From the NCBI GenBank assembly GCA_038234975.1, contig JBBSUK010000001.1, forward strand, positions 1 through 64,000: a DNA stretch of 64,000 bases, written 5' to 3'. Shown piece after piece: positions 26,039 to 33,924 of this stretch. Position numbers and translations under genes: made by a program. Source of the DNA: Schlegelella_A sp038234975 (GTDB lineage: Bacteria; Pseudomonadota; Gammaproteobacteria; Burkholderiales; Burkholderiaceae_C). Numbering within the stretch: the first letter of the stretch is position 1; the number at the start of each line of letters is the position of its first letter. Below the pieces are notes generated by a model that saw nothing but the letters and a program-made list of their open reading frames with translations, was not told the DNA's origin and did not search any database.

Positions 26039-27489
26039 CAGGTGGTCGCGGCCATCCGCCGACGTCGCTCGACCGACGGCACCTTCAGCAGCTGCCGGTA
26101 CTTCGTGACCGTCCGGCGGGCGACCTTGAGGCCCTGACGAACGAGCAGCCGCGCGATCTGCGCGTCGGAGAGCGGCTCCGTCGGGTTCTCGGCATCGAGC
26201 ATGCCCTGGATCACGCCGCGGATCGCCGTCGCCGAGCAGGCGCCGCCATTGACGGTGGCCATCTCGCGCGAGAAGAAGAACTTCAGCTCGAACACGCCGA
26301 CCGGCGTGGCCATGTACTTGTTGTTGGTCACGCGCGAGACCGTCGACTCGTGCAGCCCGAGCTCCTGCGCGATCTCGCGCAACCCGAGCGGCTTCATCGC
26401 CATCGGCCCGAACTCGAGGAAATGCTGCTGGCGCTCCAGGATGGCCTCGGCGACCATGAGGATCGTCGAGAAGCGCTGCTCGACGTTCTTCACCGTCCAG
26501 CGCGCATCCTGCAGTTGCTGGGCGAGTTCGGTGCTGCCGCGCTCGCGATGTTCCTTGAAGAGTGCCGCGTAGGTCTGGTTGACCCGGACACGCGGCACGA
26601 TCGAGCGGTTCAGGGCCGCCGTCCAGCGACCGCGCAGCTTGCGCACGATCACGTCCGGGGTGATGTACTCGATGGACTCGTCGTCGATCTGCCAGCCCGG
26701 CCGCGGATTGAGATGGCGGATGCGGTCGCAGGCGGCGTCGACCTCGGCGGCGCTGCGTCCGAGTGCGCGCGCGATCGCGGCGATGTCGTGGTCGGCGAGC
26801 CGCTGCAGGTGGCCGTCGATGATCGCCTCGGCGAGCTCGCGTTCGGCGGCGTCCTCGATGCCGTGTAGTTGCAGGCGCAGGCACTCGGCGAGGTCGCGCG
26901 CGGCGACGCCGACCGGCTCGAGCGACTGCACCCGGCGCAGCGCGATCTGCATCTCCGCGTCGTCGACGGTCGGCGACATGCCGCTGATCGAGGCGATCTC
27001 GTCGAGCGACGTTCGCAGGTAGCCGTCGTCGTCGAGCGACTCGACGATCGCGCAGGCGAGGGCATGGTCACGCTGCGGCAGCGGAATCGCGCCGAGTTGC
27101 TGTCGCAGGTTGGGGCGAAGGCCGACATCGGCGGCCACCAGGTCGAGCGCCGAGACATCGCTCTCGACCCCGCCGGTGCGGACGCTGCTGCTCGAACCTT
27201 GCCAGCTGTCGCGCTCGTGCGTCGCGTCGATCGGCGTCGCGTACGACACGTCGATGTCGGCGGCGCCCTGGCCGTCGAAATCAGCGCCGGCCGGCACCGC
27301 ACCCGCGTCGGCCATGGGCTCGTCGCGGCCACCCTCTTCGGCCTCCAGGAAGGGGTTGCGCCCCATCGCATCCTGCACCTCCTGCGCGAAGTCGAGCGAC
27401 GACAACTGCAGCAGGCGAACGGCGTGCTGCAGGCGTGGCGTCACCGCCTGGTGCTGGCGCATCGTGGTCCGCAGGGCGGGAACGGTCAT
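26038..27489 (-). CDS. rpoN: RNA polymerase sigma-54 factor, probable accessory copy
   Basis: The protein has 483 residues. Region I (MRQHQAVTPRLQHAVRLLQL) directs activator response; the core-binding region follows; LGLHESTVSRVTNNKYM is the helix-turn-helix, and ARRTVTKYRQLLKVP is the RpoN box for -24 recognition. I chose the ATG at 27489, which aligns with known RpoN amino termini and lies inside the transcript predicted from the -24/-12 element at 27525-27540; ATG 27525 (36 bp upstream) has a better ribosome site but would be cut by that promoter. The usual rpoN neighbours (lptB, hpf, ptsN) are absent, suggesting a second copy with its own kinase and activator. Confidence 0.93.
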   Translation of the reverse strand: MTVPALRTTMRQHQAVTPRLQHAVRLLQLSSLDFAQEVQDAMGRNPFLEAEEGGRDEPMADAGAVPAGADFDGQGAADIDVSYATPIDATHERDSWQGSSSSVRTGGVESDVSALDLVAADVGLRPNLRQQLGAIPLPQRDHALACAIVESLDDDGYLRTSLDEIASISGMSPTVDDAEMQIALRRVQSLEPVGVAARDLAECLRLQLHGIEDAAERELAEAIIDGHLQRLADHDIAAIARALGRSAAEVDAACDRIRHLNPRPGWQIDDESIEYITPDVIVRKLRGRWTAALNRSIVPRVRVNQTYAALFKEHRERGSTELAQQLQDARWTVKNVEQRFSTILMVAEAILERQQHFLEFGPMAMKPLGLREIAQELGLHESTVSRVTNNKYMATPVGVFELKFFFSREMATVNGGACSATAIRGVIQGMLDAENPTEPLSDAQIARLLVRQGLKVARRTVTKYRQLLKVPSVERRRRMAATT

Positions 27490-27524
27490 CGTCCGCTTCG
27501 GTCGCGTTTGAGTTCGCCGCTTCA

Positions 27525-27540
27525 TGCAACCCTTGTGCCA
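27525..27540 (-). promoter_or_regulatory. Sigma-54 (-24/-12) promoter of rpoN
   Basis: On the minus strand TGGCACAAGGGTTGCA matches the consensus TGGCACG-N4-TTGCW at every position except the seventh. GG and GC are separated by exactly 10 bases. Transcription would start near 27514 with a 25-base leader before the ATG at 27489. A sigma-54 promoter in front of the sigma-54 gene implies positive autoregulation of rpoN and the kinase. Confidence 0.7.
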
Positions 27541-27661
27541 CGGTTTCGAATCAACATCGGTGCTCAAAATGCTTCAAATTGCGATCAACCGTTGTCTTCT
27601 TCGGCGTGGGTCAGCTATGAAATCCGATGTTTGCGGAAAAAGTTTCCGATCGGATCGAGGG

Positions 27662-27677
27662 AGGCACGTCATTTGCC
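27662..27677 (+). promoter_or_regulatory. Candidate sigma-54 (-24/-12) promoter of the Pro-rich protein / topoisomerase IB pair
   Basis: AGGCACGTCATTTGCC matches TGGCACG-N4-TTGCW except at the first and last positions, with correct GG-to-GC spacing. The predicted start, near 27688, abuts the ATG at 27689, so the first gene would be leaderless or the promoter mainly serves the downstream topoisomerase. It points away from the rpoN promoter about 120 bp to the left. Confidence 0.5.
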
Positions 27678-27688
27678 GGCACGCGCCC

Positions 27689-27910
27689 ATGCTGACCCAT
27701 CCGCACCAAGCCCATGTTCCGCCCGGGGCGCCGCCGACAGCGCCGGACACCCCGGGGACACCGAGGCCAGTCGACGTTCCGCCGCTGCCACCGACGCCCG
27801 GACAGCCAAGCGGCATCCCGCCGGCAATCGACGACCCCGGGGCAGCCGGCCAGCCGATCCGCGACCCGGACCGCCCGGCGCCGCCAGCCGTGGCGACCGC
27901 CTCTGCATGA
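27689..27910 (+). CDS. Small proline-rich protein
   Basis: The protein has 73 residues, nearly all low-complexity Pro/Gly/Ala/Asp (for example PPGAPPTAPDTPGTPRP), and is expected to be disordered. No signal peptide is apparent. Its stop overlaps the topoisomerase start (ATGA), so translation is coupled. The frame stays open upstream, but the sequence before 27689 is unlike protein. Function is unknown; similar short Pro-rich proteins occur in Burkholderiales. Confidence 0.55.
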   Translation: MLTHPHQAHVPPGAPPTAPDTPGTPRPVDVPPLPPTPGQPSGIPPAIDDPGAAGQPIRDPDRPAPPAVATASA

Positions 27911-28968
27911 GGGCGGGCGGGGCGGTGTCGGAGGGCGCGCACGCGCACGCCGCGCCGAAAGGCCTCGTCTGGATGAGCGACGACAGGCCCGGCATCCGTC
28001 GCGAGCGCAAGGGCGATGGCTTCATCTACCGCGACCCGTCGGGGCGGCTGCTCCGCCGAGCCGGCCAGATCAACCGCATCCGCGCGCTCGCCATTCCGCC
28101 GGCCTACGAAGACGTCTGGATCTGCCCCGCCGAGAACGGCCACTTGCAGGCGACCGGACGCGACGCACGGGGGCGCAAGCAATATCGCTATCACCCGCAG
28201 TGGCGGGCCGCGCGAGACGCCGACAAGTTCCTCCGCATGCGCGATTTCGGCAAGGCGCTTCCGAAGATCCGCGCGAAGGTCGACGTCCTCCTCGCCGAGC
28301 CTGTCGGCAAGGTCCCGCACCGCGACACCGTGCTGGCCACCATCGTCCGCCTGCTCGACACGACCCTCGTGCGGATCGGCAACGACGAATACGCGCGCGA
28401 GAACCATTCGTACGGCCTGACCACGCTTCGCCATCGCCACGCGTCGCTCGAGGGCAGCGTCGTGCGCCTCCGCTTTCGCGGCAAGGGCGGAATTTCGCGC
28501 GAGGTCACGCTCGACGATCCGCGCGTGGCCAAGGTCGTCCGTCGCTGCCAGGCGATGCCCGGCCAGGACCTGTTCCAGTACGAGGACGAGCGCGGAGAGT
28601 GCCACGTCATCGGATCCGATGACGTCAACGCGTTCCTCCACCTCATCGTCGGCGAGTCGTTCACGGCAAAGGACTTCCGGACCTGGCATGCGACGTCGCA
28701 CGCGCTCGATCTGCGCGTCGCCGATGAAGGACTGGACGCGAAGGAGCGCCGCAGCGCCTCGCAGCTCCTTTCCGAGGTGGCCGGCCGGCTCGGCAACACG
28801 GTGGCAGTGTGCAAGAAGTCGTACGTCCATCCGCGCGTGCTCGAAGCGATGGCCACCGTCGCCGAGGCGCGGCGCAAGGGCCTCTCGACCCTTGCGCAGC
28901 AAAAGCGACGGGCCGGCCTGAGCGCCGCCGAACGCCGCCTGCAGGCGTTCCTCGGTCGGCGCGGCTAG
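27907..28968 (+). CDS. DNA topoisomerase IB (poxvirus type)
   Basis: The protein has 353 residues. It relaxes supercoils through a 3'-phosphotyrosine intermediate. The catalytic set is visible: Arg156 (LVRIGNDEYARE), Lys193 (FRGKGG), Arg258 (DFRTWHAT), the bacterial Asn of LGNT (about 297) and nucleophile Tyr306 (KKSYVHP). The amino-terminal DNA-clamp domain covers roughly residues 20-110. Bacterial forms of this enzyme are scattered and often non-essential. It is translationally coupled to the Pro-rich protein and lies downstream of a sigma-54-like element, unusual for a topoisomerase. Confidence 0.92.
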   Translation: MRAGGAVSEGAHAHAAPKGLVWMSDDRPGIRRERKGDGFIYRDPSGRLLRRAGQINRIRALAIPPAYEDVWICPAENGHLQATGRDARGRKQYRYHPQWRAARDADKFLRMRDFGKALPKIRAKVDVLLAEPVGKVPHRDTVLATIVRLLDTTLVRIGNDEYARENHSYGLTTLRHRHASLEGSVVRLRFRGKGGISREVTLDDPRVAKVVRRCQAMPGQDLFQYEDERGECHVIGSDDVNAFLHLIVGESFTAKDFRTWHATSHALDLRVADEGLDAKERRSASQLLSEVAGRLGNTVAVCKKSYVHPRVLEAMATVAEARRKGLSTLAQQKRRAGLSAAERRLQAFLGRRG

Positions 28969-29010
28969 GCCGGCGACACTTGCGCGACCCCGTCGCGGCG
29001 CTTAAACTCT

Positions 29011-29024
29011 ACCTACCGGTCGGT
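29011..29024. promoter_or_regulatory. Candidate PaaR-type TetR operator upstream of the paa operon
   Basis: ACCTACCGGTCGGT is a 14-bp palindrome with one mismatch, of the ACCGACCGGTCGGT type used by TetR regulators of fatty-acid and phenylacetate genes in betaproteobacteria. It lies 59 bp before the paaG start. The TetR gene inside the operon is the likely binder. Confidence 0.6.
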
Positions 29025-29031
29025 CGAATTT

Positions 29032-29049
29032 GTCACACGGTCGTGTGAC
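29032..29049. promoter_or_regulatory. Second palindrome upstream of paaG
   Basis: GTCACACG and CGTGTGAC form a perfect 8-bp inverted repeat around GT, 8 bp after the TetR-type operator. It could be a second operator or a hairpin near the start of the transcript. The arms are in the opposite order to a CRP site. Confidence 0.45.
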
Positions 29050-29082
29050 GCTGTCGGGTCACCACCGTCAGGAGACGCCATC

Positions 29083-29895
29083 TTGGATTCAGGCACCTTG
29101 CTGGTCGCCGACGAAGGCGCGGTTCGCACGCTGACGCTGAACCGCCCGAAGTCGCTGAACAGCTTCACGGCCGAGATGCACGGCAGGCTGGTCGACGCGC
29201 TCGAGTCGGCGGCTGCCGACGCGTCGGTGCGATGCGTCGTCCTCACCGGCAGCGGCAGGGGTTTTTGTGCCGGGCAAGACCTCGCCGACCCGTCGATCGC
29301 TCCCGAAGGCGGCATCGGCGCTCCGGGCGCCGAGCCGCCCGATGTCGGACAGACGATCGAGCGCTACTACCGGCCGCTCGCGCTGCGCCTGCGCACGATG
29401 CCGGTCCCGGTGCTGGCGGCCGTCAATGGCGTCGCCGCCGGCGCCGGCGCGAACGCGGCGCTGTGCTGCGACATCGTCGTCGCGGCGCGCTCGGCGAGCT
29501 TCATCCAGGCGTTCTCGAAGATCGGCCTCGTTCCCGACTGCGGCGGAACATGGCTGTTGCCGCGGCTCGTCGGCCGTGGCCACGCGATCGCGCTGGCGAT
29601 GCTCGGTGACAAGCTGGCCGCGGAAGACGCGCAGCGCATGGGCCTCGTCTGGGCGGTGTTCGACGACGTGACCTTCGCCGCCGACGTCGCGGCGCTCGCG
29701 GCGCGCCTCGCGGCGATGCCGACCCGCGCGCTCGCCGCCACCCGTGCCGCCATCGACGCGGCCCAGGACATGACCTTCCCCGACGCGCTCGGCCATGAAG
29801 CCGACGTGCAGCGCAGCCTCGGCCGGGCGCACGACTTCACCGAAGGCGTCACCGCCTTCATGGCGCGCCGCGCGCCGGTCTTCAGCGACCGCTGA
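29083..29895 (+). CDS. paaG: 1,2-epoxyphenylacetyl-CoA isomerase PaaG
   Basis: The protein has 270 residues in the crotonase fold and probably starts at TTG with a GGAGA ribosome site. The oxyanion-forming GRGFCAGQDLAD and NGVAAGAGANAALCCDIVVAA are clear, with the acidic GLVPDCGGTWLLPR region used by isomerase-type members. It converts ring-1,2-epoxyphenylacetyl-CoA to oxepin-CoA. First gene of the paa operon here; PaaF, PaaH and PaaJ homologues are not in the window, so later beta-oxidation genes are elsewhere. Confidence 0.92.
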   Translation: MDSGTLLVADEGAVRTLTLNRPKSLNSFTAEMHGRLVDALESAAADASVRCVVLTGSGRGFCAGQDLADPSIAPEGGIGAPGAEPPDVGQTIERYYRPLALRLRTMPVPVLAAVNGVAAGAGANAALCCDIVVAARSASFIQAFSKIGLVPDCGGTWLLPRLVGRGHAIALAMLGDKLAAEDAQRMGLVWAVFDDVTFAADVAALAARLAAMPTRALAATRAAIDAAQDMTFPDALGHEADVQRSLGRAHDFTEGVTAFMARRAPVFSDR

Positions 29896-29902
29896 GCGCG
29901 CG

Positions 29903-30376
29903 ATGGACGCAGCCCGGTCCGAGGCCTCGACGCTCGCGCAGCCGACGCCGGAGGCGGTCGGCCGCCACATGTACGCCGCCGACCGCGCGTCTCGCGGCCT
30001 GGGCATGATCATCGTCTCGCTCGACGAGGGCCGGGCGATGGTGCAGATGACGGTTCGCGACGACATGCTCAACGGCCACGACATCTGCCACGGCGGCCTC
30101 ATCACGACGCTCGCCGATTCGGCGTTCGCGTTCGCCTGCAACTCGCGCAACGTCGTCACCGTCGCATCGGGACTCGCGGTCGACTTCCTGGCGCCGGCTC
30201 GCGGCGGCGACGTGCTCACGGCGACGGCGACGGAGACCTCGCGCGGTGGCCGCACCGGCGTCTACGACATGGTCGTCACCAACCAGCGCGGCGAGCGTGT
30301 CGCGCTGGTTCGGGGTCGCTCGCACAGCCTGGTCGGCCGCAGCGTCATGCCGACCGCAGGAGGGAAGGCGACGTGA
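29903..30376 (+). CDS. paaI: Hotdog-fold thioesterase PaaI
   Basis: The protein has 157 residues. The hotdog core has GLGMIIVSLDEGRAMVQM, the catalytic-region NGHDICHGGLITTLADSAFAFA (Asn, His, Gly and Asp positions of the PaaI family) and late strands. It hydrolyses ring-hydroxylated phenylacetyl-CoA and related stalled intermediates, releasing CoA. It lies 7 bp after paaG and overlaps paaK (GTGA). Confidence 0.93.
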   Translation: MDAARSEASTLAQPTPEAVGRHMYAADRASRGLGMIIVSLDEGRAMVQMTVRDDMLNGHDICHGGLITTLADSAFAFACNSRNVVTVASGLAVDFLAPARGGDVLTATATETSRGGRTGVYDMVVTNQRGERVALVRGRSHSLVGRSVMPTAGGKAT

Positions 30377-31680
30377 CGTCGTTTCGGCCCGAGTCCGGCG
30401 AGCTCGAGCCGATCGAGCGCGCGAGTCGCGACGAGCTGCAGTCGTTGCAGATGGAGCGCCTCCGCTGGAGCCTCGGGCACGCCTATGCCAACGTCGAGCA
30501 CTACCGCAAGGCGTTCGACTCGGCCGGAGTCCACCCCGACGACCTGAAGTCGTTCGCCGATCTCGCGAAGTTTCCGTTCACCGTCAAGAGCGACCTGCGC
30601 GACCGCTACCCGTTCGGGATGCTCGCCGTGCCCCGGCACAAGCTCGCCCGGATCCACGCGTCGTCGGGCACGACCGGCAAGCCGACGGTCGTCGGCTACA
30701 CGCTGCGCGACATCGACACCTGGGCCGACCTGGTCGCCCGCTCGATCCGCGCCGCCGGCGGCCGCCCCGGCGACCTCGTGCACGTGTCGTACGGCTACGG
30801 TCTCTTCACCGGCGGCCTCGGCGCGCACTACGGCGCCGAGCGGCTGGGCTGCACGGTGATCCCGATGTCGGGCGGGCAGACCGAGAAGCAGGTGCAGATG
30901 ATCTGCGACCTGAAGCCCGACATCATCATGGTCACGCCGTCGTACATGCAGGTGCTGATCGAGGCGTTCGCGAAGCAAGGCATCGACCCGCGCTCGACCG
31001 GCCTGAAGGTCGGCATCTTCGGCGCCGAGCCGTGGACCGAAGCCATGCGCGCCGACATCGAAGCGGCGTCGGGCATCAGGGCCGTCGACATCTACGGACT
31101 GTCGGAGGTGATGGGGCCGGGCGTGGCCAGCGAGTGCGCCGAGACCCAGGACGGGCCGGTGGTGTGGGAAGACCACTTCTATCCGGAGATCATCGACCCC
31201 GATACCGGCAAGGTGCTGCCCGACGGCGAGGAAGGCGAGCTCGTCTTCACGACGCTGACGAAGGAGGCGATGCCGGTCGTCCGCTATCGCACCCGCGATC
31301 TCACGCGCCTGCTGCCGCCAACCGCGCGCTCGATGCGGCGCATGGGCAAGATCGTCGGCCGCAGCGACGACATGCTCATCATCCGCGGCGTCAACCTGTT
31401 CCCGACGCAGATCGAGGAGATCGTGCTGCAGCACGGCGCGCTGTCGGGCCAGTACCAGATCGTCGTCAGCCGCGAAGGCCGGCTCGACGACGTGCGCGTC
31501 GTCTGCGAGGTCGCGCCGGCGCATGCCGGCAACGACCGCAGCGCGATCGCCCGCGAGCTCGCCGGTCGCATCAAGACCCTGATCGGCATCACCACGACGG
31601 TCGACGTCGGCCTGCCCGACAGCATCGAGCGCACGCTCGTCGGCAAGGCCCGGCGCGTGATCGACAACCGCAAGCGCTAG
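30373..31680 (+). CDS. paaK: Phenylacetate-CoA ligase PaaK
   Basis: The protein has 435 residues with a GTG start overlapping paaI. It activates phenylacetate to phenylacetyl-CoA using ATP. IHASSGTTGKPTVVGYT is the adenylate-forming P-loop, EVMGPGVASEC and RYRTRDLTRLLPP are the next AMP-binding motifs, and GRSDDMLIIRGVNLFPTQIE marks the hinge and carboxy-terminal domain. Length and motifs match PaaK closely. It is followed after 12 bp by paaA with a good AGGAG site. Confidence 0.97.
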   Translation: MTSFRPESGELEPIERASRDELQSLQMERLRWSLGHAYANVEHYRKAFDSAGVHPDDLKSFADLAKFPFTVKSDLRDRYPFGMLAVPRHKLARIHASSGTTGKPTVVGYTLRDIDTWADLVARSIRAAGGRPGDLVHVSYGYGLFTGGLGAHYGAERLGCTVIPMSGGQTEKQVQMICDLKPDIIMVTPSYMQVLIEAFAKQGIDPRSTGLKVGIFGAEPWTEAMRADIEAASGIRAVDIYGLSEVMGPGVASECAETQDGPVVWEDHFYPEIIDPDTGKVLPDGEEGELVFTTLTKEAMPVVRYRTRDLTRLLPPTARSMRRMGKIVGRSDDMLIIRGVNLFPTQIEEIVLQHGALSGQYQIVVSREGRLDDVRVVCEVAPAHAGNDRSAIARELAGRIKTLIGITTTVDVGLPDSIERTLVGKARRVIDNRKR

Positions 31681-31692
31681 GAGAACTGCGCC

Positions 31693-32709
31693 ATGTACAC
31701 GCAATCGATGGACACGATGGGCAAGGACCGTGACGATGCTCCGAAGGCCGCTCGCTCCCTCGAGGAGGCGGCACTGCAGTCGCGCTTCGACGAACGCATC
31801 GACGCCGGCGAGTTCATCGAGGCCAAGGACTGGATGCCGGAGAACTACCGCAAGACACTGGTGCGCCAGATCAGCCAGCACGCGCACTCGGAAATCGTCG
31901 GCATGTTGCCCGAGGGCAACTGGATCACGCGTGCGCCGACCTTGAAGCGCAAGGCGATCCTGCTCGCCAAGGTGCAGGACGAGGCCGGCCACGGGCTGTA
32001 TCTCTATGCCGCCGCCGAGACGCTCGGCACCTCGCGCGATCAGCTCTACGACGCGCTGCACTCCGGCAAGGCCAAGTACAGCTCGATCTTCAACTACCCG
32101 ACGCTGAGCTGGGCCGACATGGGCACGATCGGCTGGCTCGTCGACGGCGCGGCGATCATGAACCAGGTGCCGCTGTGCCGCTGTTCATACGCGCCGTATG
32201 CGCGGGCGATGGTGCGCATCTGTCGCGAAGAGTCGTTCCACCAGCGGCAGGGTTTCGAGTCGCTGCTGACGATGATGACGCACGGCACCGACGCGCAGAA
32301 GGCGATGGTGCGGGACTCGGTCGACCGCTGGTGGTGGCCGAGCCTGATGATGTTCGGCCCGCCCGACAGCGAGTCGCCGAACTCGGAGCAGTCGATGCGC
32401 TGGGGCATCAAGCGCATCACCAACGACGACCTGCGCCAGAAGTTCGTCGACGCGACCGTCGAGCAGGCGAAGATCCTCGGCGTCTCGCTGCCGGACCCGG
32501 ATCTGCGCTGGGACGAGTCGGCCGGCCACTGGGACTTCGGCACGATCGACTGGCAGGAGTTCTGGCAGGTCGTCGGCGGCGAGGGACCGTGCAACCGCGA
32601 ACGCCTGGGCGCGCGGGTGCAGGCGTGGGACGACGGCGAGTGGGTACGCGAGGCGGCGCTGGCGCACGCGGCGAAGCAGGAGATGGCGGCGTTGAAGGAG
32701 GCGGCATGA
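31693..32709 (+). CDS. paaA: Phenylacetyl-CoA epoxidase subunit PaaA
   Basis: The protein has 338 residues and is the catalytic di-iron subunit that epoxidises the aromatic ring of phenylacetyl-CoA. Iron ligands are in QISQHAHSEIVG, VQDEAGHGLYLY and CREESFHQRQGFE (Glu and ExxH pairs). Two Cys in PLCRCSY are near the substrate pocket. The order paaA-B-C-D-E is the standard one. A 61-bp gap to paaB contains a degenerate copy of the operon repeat. Confidence 0.97.
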   Translation: MYTQSMDTMGKDRDDAPKAARSLEEAALQSRFDERIDAGEFIEAKDWMPENYRKTLVRQISQHAHSEIVGMLPEGNWITRAPTLKRKAILLAKVQDEAGHGLYLYAAAETLGTSRDQLYDALHSGKAKYSSIFNYPTLSWADMGTIGWLVDGAAIMNQVPLCRCSYAPYARAMVRICREESFHQRQGFESLLTMMTHGTDAQKAMVRDSVDRWWWPSLMMFGPPDSESPNSEQSMRWGIKRITNDDLRQKFVDATVEQAKILGVSLPDPDLRWDESAGHWDFGTIDWQEFWQVVGGEGPCNRERLGARVQAWDDGEWVREAALAHAAKQEMAALKEAA

Positions 32710-32770
32710 GCCCCCGCACGGCCGCTCCGAAGCGAGCTCGCACCGCAGGGCGCCGCACGGAGGTTCTCCA

Positions 32771-33121
32771 ATGAGCCCTGCGGTCGTGCCCGGAACCATC
32801 CCCGGCCCGCCGGCCGAGCCGATCGGCCAGCCGGCCAGGAAGAACGAATGGCCCCTGTTCGAGGTGTTCGTCCGCAGCAAGGCCGGGCTCGACCACAAGC
32901 ACTGCGGCAGCCTGCACGCGGCCGACGCGCCGATGGCGATCCAGCTCGCGCGCGACGTCTACACGCGGCGCCAGGAAGGGACGAGCGTGTGGGTGGTGCG
33001 ATCGGACCAGATCACGGCGAGCGACCCCGGGGACAAGGCGATGTACTTCGATCCGATGGCCGACAAGGTCTACCGGCACCCGACGTTCTACGAGCTGCCG
33101 AAGGCGCTCGACCACATGTGA
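32771..33121 (+). CDS. paaB: Phenylacetyl-CoA epoxidase subunit PaaB
   Basis: The protein has 116 residues. The first 24 are Pro-rich linker; the core begins at WPLFEVFVRSKAGLDHKHCGSLHA, with ALQLAR-like AIQLARDVYTRRQEG and a carboxy-terminal YRHPTFYELPKALDHM, all as in PaaB. It is a structural bridge between PaaA and PaaC. Its stop overlaps the paaC start. Ribosome site CGGAGG upstream. Confidence 0.95.
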   Translation: MSPAVVPGTIPGPPAEPIGQPARKNEWPLFEVFVRSKAGLDHKHCGSLHAADAPMAIQLARDVYTRRQEGTSVWVVRSDQITASDPGDKAMYFDPMADKVYRHPTFYELPKALDHM

Positions 33122-33924
33122 TGCAGGCTCGAATGACGACCAGCGGCTCGATCGCGGCGTCGGACGACTCCGGCGTCCAGTACCTCCTGCGCATCGGCGA
33201 CAGCTGCCTCGTCATGGCGCAGCGGCTGGCTGAATGGAGCGGCCGCGCGCCGACGCTCGAGGAAGACATCGCGCTGTCGAACACGGCGCTCGACCTCGTC
33301 GGCCAGGCGCGTGCAGTGCTGACGCGTGCCGGCCGGCTCGAGGCGGAGCGGGGCGGGCACGAGCACAGCGAGGACGACCTGGCCTTCCTGCGCGACGAGC
33401 GCGACTTCCGCAACGTCACCCTGGTCGAGCTGCCGCGTGGCGACTTCGCGGCGACGATGCTGCGCAACTTCGCGATGGCGACCTTTCTCAAGCTGCTGTG
33501 GACGAAGCTCGAAAGATCGAGCGATGCCGAGCTCGCCGGCATCGCCGGCAAGGCGCTGAAGGAGGCGCGCTACCACCAGGAACACGCCGCCGACTGGGTC
33601 GTCCGCCTGGGCGACGGCACGGCCGAGTCGGCATCGCGCATGAAGGCCGCGGTCGACCAGCTCTGGCCGTACATGGCCGAGCTCTTCGAGAGCGACACGA
33701 TCGACGCCGCCGCCGAAGCCGCCGACCTCGGGCCCCGCTGGGCCGACCTCGCGGTCGACTGGCGCAGCGAGGTCGACGCCGTCTTCGCCGACGCCGGCCT
33801 GACCGCCCCTGCCGACCGGGCCTTCCGCAGCACCGGCAAGGCCGGCCGGCACAGCGAGCACCTCGGCTACATCCTCGCGGAGATGCAGCACGTGCAGCGC
33901 GCGTTTCCCGGCGGCACGTGGTGA
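33121..33924 (+). CDS. paaC: Phenylacetyl-CoA epoxidase subunit PaaC
   Basis: The protein has 267 residues with the ferritin-like fold of PaaA but without the full catalytic iron set. LRIGDSCLVMAQRLAEW, EDIALSNTALDLVGQAR and KEARYHQEHAADWVVRLGDGT are typical. It pairs with PaaA as the structural subunit. An alternative ATG (33133) is possible. The stop overlaps the GTG of paaD. Confidence 0.95.
   Translation: MQARMTTSGSIAASDDSGVQYLLRIGDSCLVMAQRLAEWSGRAPTLEEDIALSNTALDLVGQARAVLTRAGRLEAERGGHEHSEDDLAFLRDERDFRNVTLVELPRGDFAATMLRNFAMATFLKLLWTKLERSSDAELAGIAGKALKEARYHQEHAADWVVRLGDGTAESASRMKAAVDQLWPYMAELFESDTIDAAAEAADLGPRWADLAVDWRSEVDAVFADAGLTAPADRAFRSTGKAGRHSEHLGYILAEMQHVQRAFPGGTW

Noticed and set aside
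29032..29049. CRP-type site
   Set aside because: Half-sites are in the wrong order (TCACA before TGTGA) and spacing does not fit CRP.
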